Source of the DNA: Hyphomicrobiaceae bacterium
GTDB taxonomy: Bacteria > Pseudomonadota > Alphaproteobacteria > Rhizobiales > Hyphomicrobiaceae
DNA length: 6,676 nt
Direction of reading: 5' to 3'
Assembly (NCBI GenBank): GCA_020442225.1
Contig: JAGRKR010000163.1
Coordinates: 544-7,219, forward strand
Shown here: positions 6,200 to 6,676 of the stretch, piece after piece
Layout: every line of letters begins with the position of its first letter
Position numbering within the stretch: position 1 is the first letter of the stretch
Notes under the pieces: generated by a model
Databases searched by the model: none
What the model saw: only the letters and a program-made list of their open reading frames with translations
What the model was told of the DNA's origin: nothing
Made by a program: the position numbers and the translations under genes

Positions 6200-6307
6200 G
6201 TCCGTCTGTCGCTCCCACGGCAATGTGGATTTTTGAGAATTTGCTATATCACGTGTCGGGCGAAGGTGGGACGCCGGTCCCGCCGCCCGAGCATGATGGG
6301 GAGGTCC
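6200..6307. promoter_or_regulatory. Divergent promoter region between ygfZ and the dihydroorotase gene
   Basis: This 108-base gap is the only place where the two divergent genes can start transcription. It has a conspicuous AT-rich island at about 6226-6250 in otherwise GC-rich DNA. CTATAT at 6244-6249 on the plus strand exactly matches the -10 box of the Sinorhizobium-type consensus CTTGAC-N17-CTATAT, but the -35 position (CAATGT, 6221-6226) is poor. It would start transcription near 6256 and leave a leader of about 50 bases before the dihydroorotase ATG. The palindrome CACGTG follows at 6250-6255. No clear minus-strand promoter for ygfZ was picked out. Confidence 0.45.
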
Positions 6308-6676
6308 ATGGCCGAAACGTTCGATATGCTGCTCAAGGGCGGCACCGTGGTCAACCAGGACGGCGTCGGCGTACGCGACGTCGGGGTGCGCGGCGGGCGC
6401 ATCGCGGCGATTGGCGCGCTCGGGGCGGCGTCGGCGGGCGAGGTGATCGACTGCACGGGTCTGCATGTCCTGCCCGGCGTCATCGACACGCAGGTGCATT
6501 TCCGCGAGCCCGGCGCCGAGCACAAGGAGGATCTGGAATCGGGGTCGCGCGCGGCGGTGCTCGGCGGGGTCACGGCCGTGTTCGAGATGCCGAATACCAG
6601 CCCGCTGACGACCGATCCTGAGCGGCTGGCCGACAAGATCGGCCGCGCCTCCGGGCGCATGCATTGCGATTTCGCC
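6308..6676 (+). CDS. pyrC: Dihydroorotase, N-terminal part (cut by the window edge)
   Basis: The first 123 codons of an amidohydrolase-superfamily protein are visible. Dihydroorotase interconverts carbamoyl-aspartate and dihydroorotate in pyrimidine synthesis. The N-terminal small domain is [13 protein letters not shown] followed by GGRIAAIG and [15 protein letters not shown], then the barrel entry [20 protein letters not shown] (60-79) and [17 protein letters not shown] (86-102), a dihydroorotase hallmark. The first His of the usual HxH metal motif is Gln62; only His64 remains. The ATG at 6308 is preceded by GGGGAGG (6298-6304) with a short three-base spacer; in-frame ATGs at 6293 and 6296 are possible but precede that site. 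Being on the opposite strand to ygfZ, it is controlled from the shared spacer. Allantoinase or a non-catalytic dihydroorotase homologue are alternatives, given the changed ligand. Confidence 0.85.
   Translation, partial: MAETFDMLLKGGTVVNQDGVGVRDVGVRGGRIAAIGALGAASAGEVIDCTGLHVLPGVIDTQVHFREPGAEHKEDLESGSRAAVLGGVTAVFEMPNTSPLTTDPERLADKIGRASGRMHCDFA

Noticed and set aside
6200..6664. A 155-residue N-terminal extension of YgfZ
   Set aside because: It would run antisense through the dihydroorotase gene and its promoter spacer. The conserved YgfZ sequence begins at the ATG at 6199 with normal family length.

Overview
This is a GC-rich window (roughly two thirds G+C by eye) of chromosomal type, most likely from an alphaproteobacterium of the Hyphomicrobiales/Rhizobiales. 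The clues are a NadQ-type NAD regulator (degenerate Nudix domain plus winged helix), an HD-family hydrolase with the sequence style of that order, a dihydroorotase with a [10 protein letters not shown] metal motif, and a CTATAT -10 box matching the Sinorhizobium-type vegetative promoter. No phage, plasmid, CRISPR, rRNA, tRNA or transposase gene was seen.

Layout. On the plus strand, 38-793 encodes a creatininase-family metallo-amidohydrolase, possibly the last gene of an operon that begins to the left. It converges on a block of five minus-strand genes. Between the converging genes (794-981) lie two diverged direct copies of a 62-bp element (817-878 and 890-951, period 73), each with an internal hairpin. 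The minus-strand block, in transcription order, is ygfZ (6199-5330), tag (5333-4716, start overlapping the ygfZ stop as ATGA), an LLM-class flavin monooxygenase of the NtaA/SnaA/DszA family (4583-3225), a YfbR-like HD phosphohydrolase (3073-2420) and the NadQ-like regulator (2037-982). A 382-base gap (2038-2419) separates the last two and holds two short inverted repeats. A dihydroorotase gene (6308 to the right edge, truncated by the window) diverges from ygfZ across a short AT-rich promoter region.

How the genes relate. Most are housekeeping: pyrimidine synthesis (dihydroorotase), iron-sulfur cluster maintenance (YgfZ), alkylation repair (Tag), nucleotide or phosphate-ester hydrolysis (HD protein) and NAD homeostasis (NadQ). 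Only ygfZ-tag is clearly coupled in translation. The LLM monooxygenase looks like an accessory catabolic gene placed between tag and the HD gene; it has its own Shine-Dalgarno and no flavin reductase partner in view. I do not see a convincing new defence or mobile system. The points most worth a second look are the paired palindromic element, the Gln-for-His change in the dihydroorotase metal motif, the exact 12-bp duplication that doubles the tag start codon, and the inserted monooxygenase.
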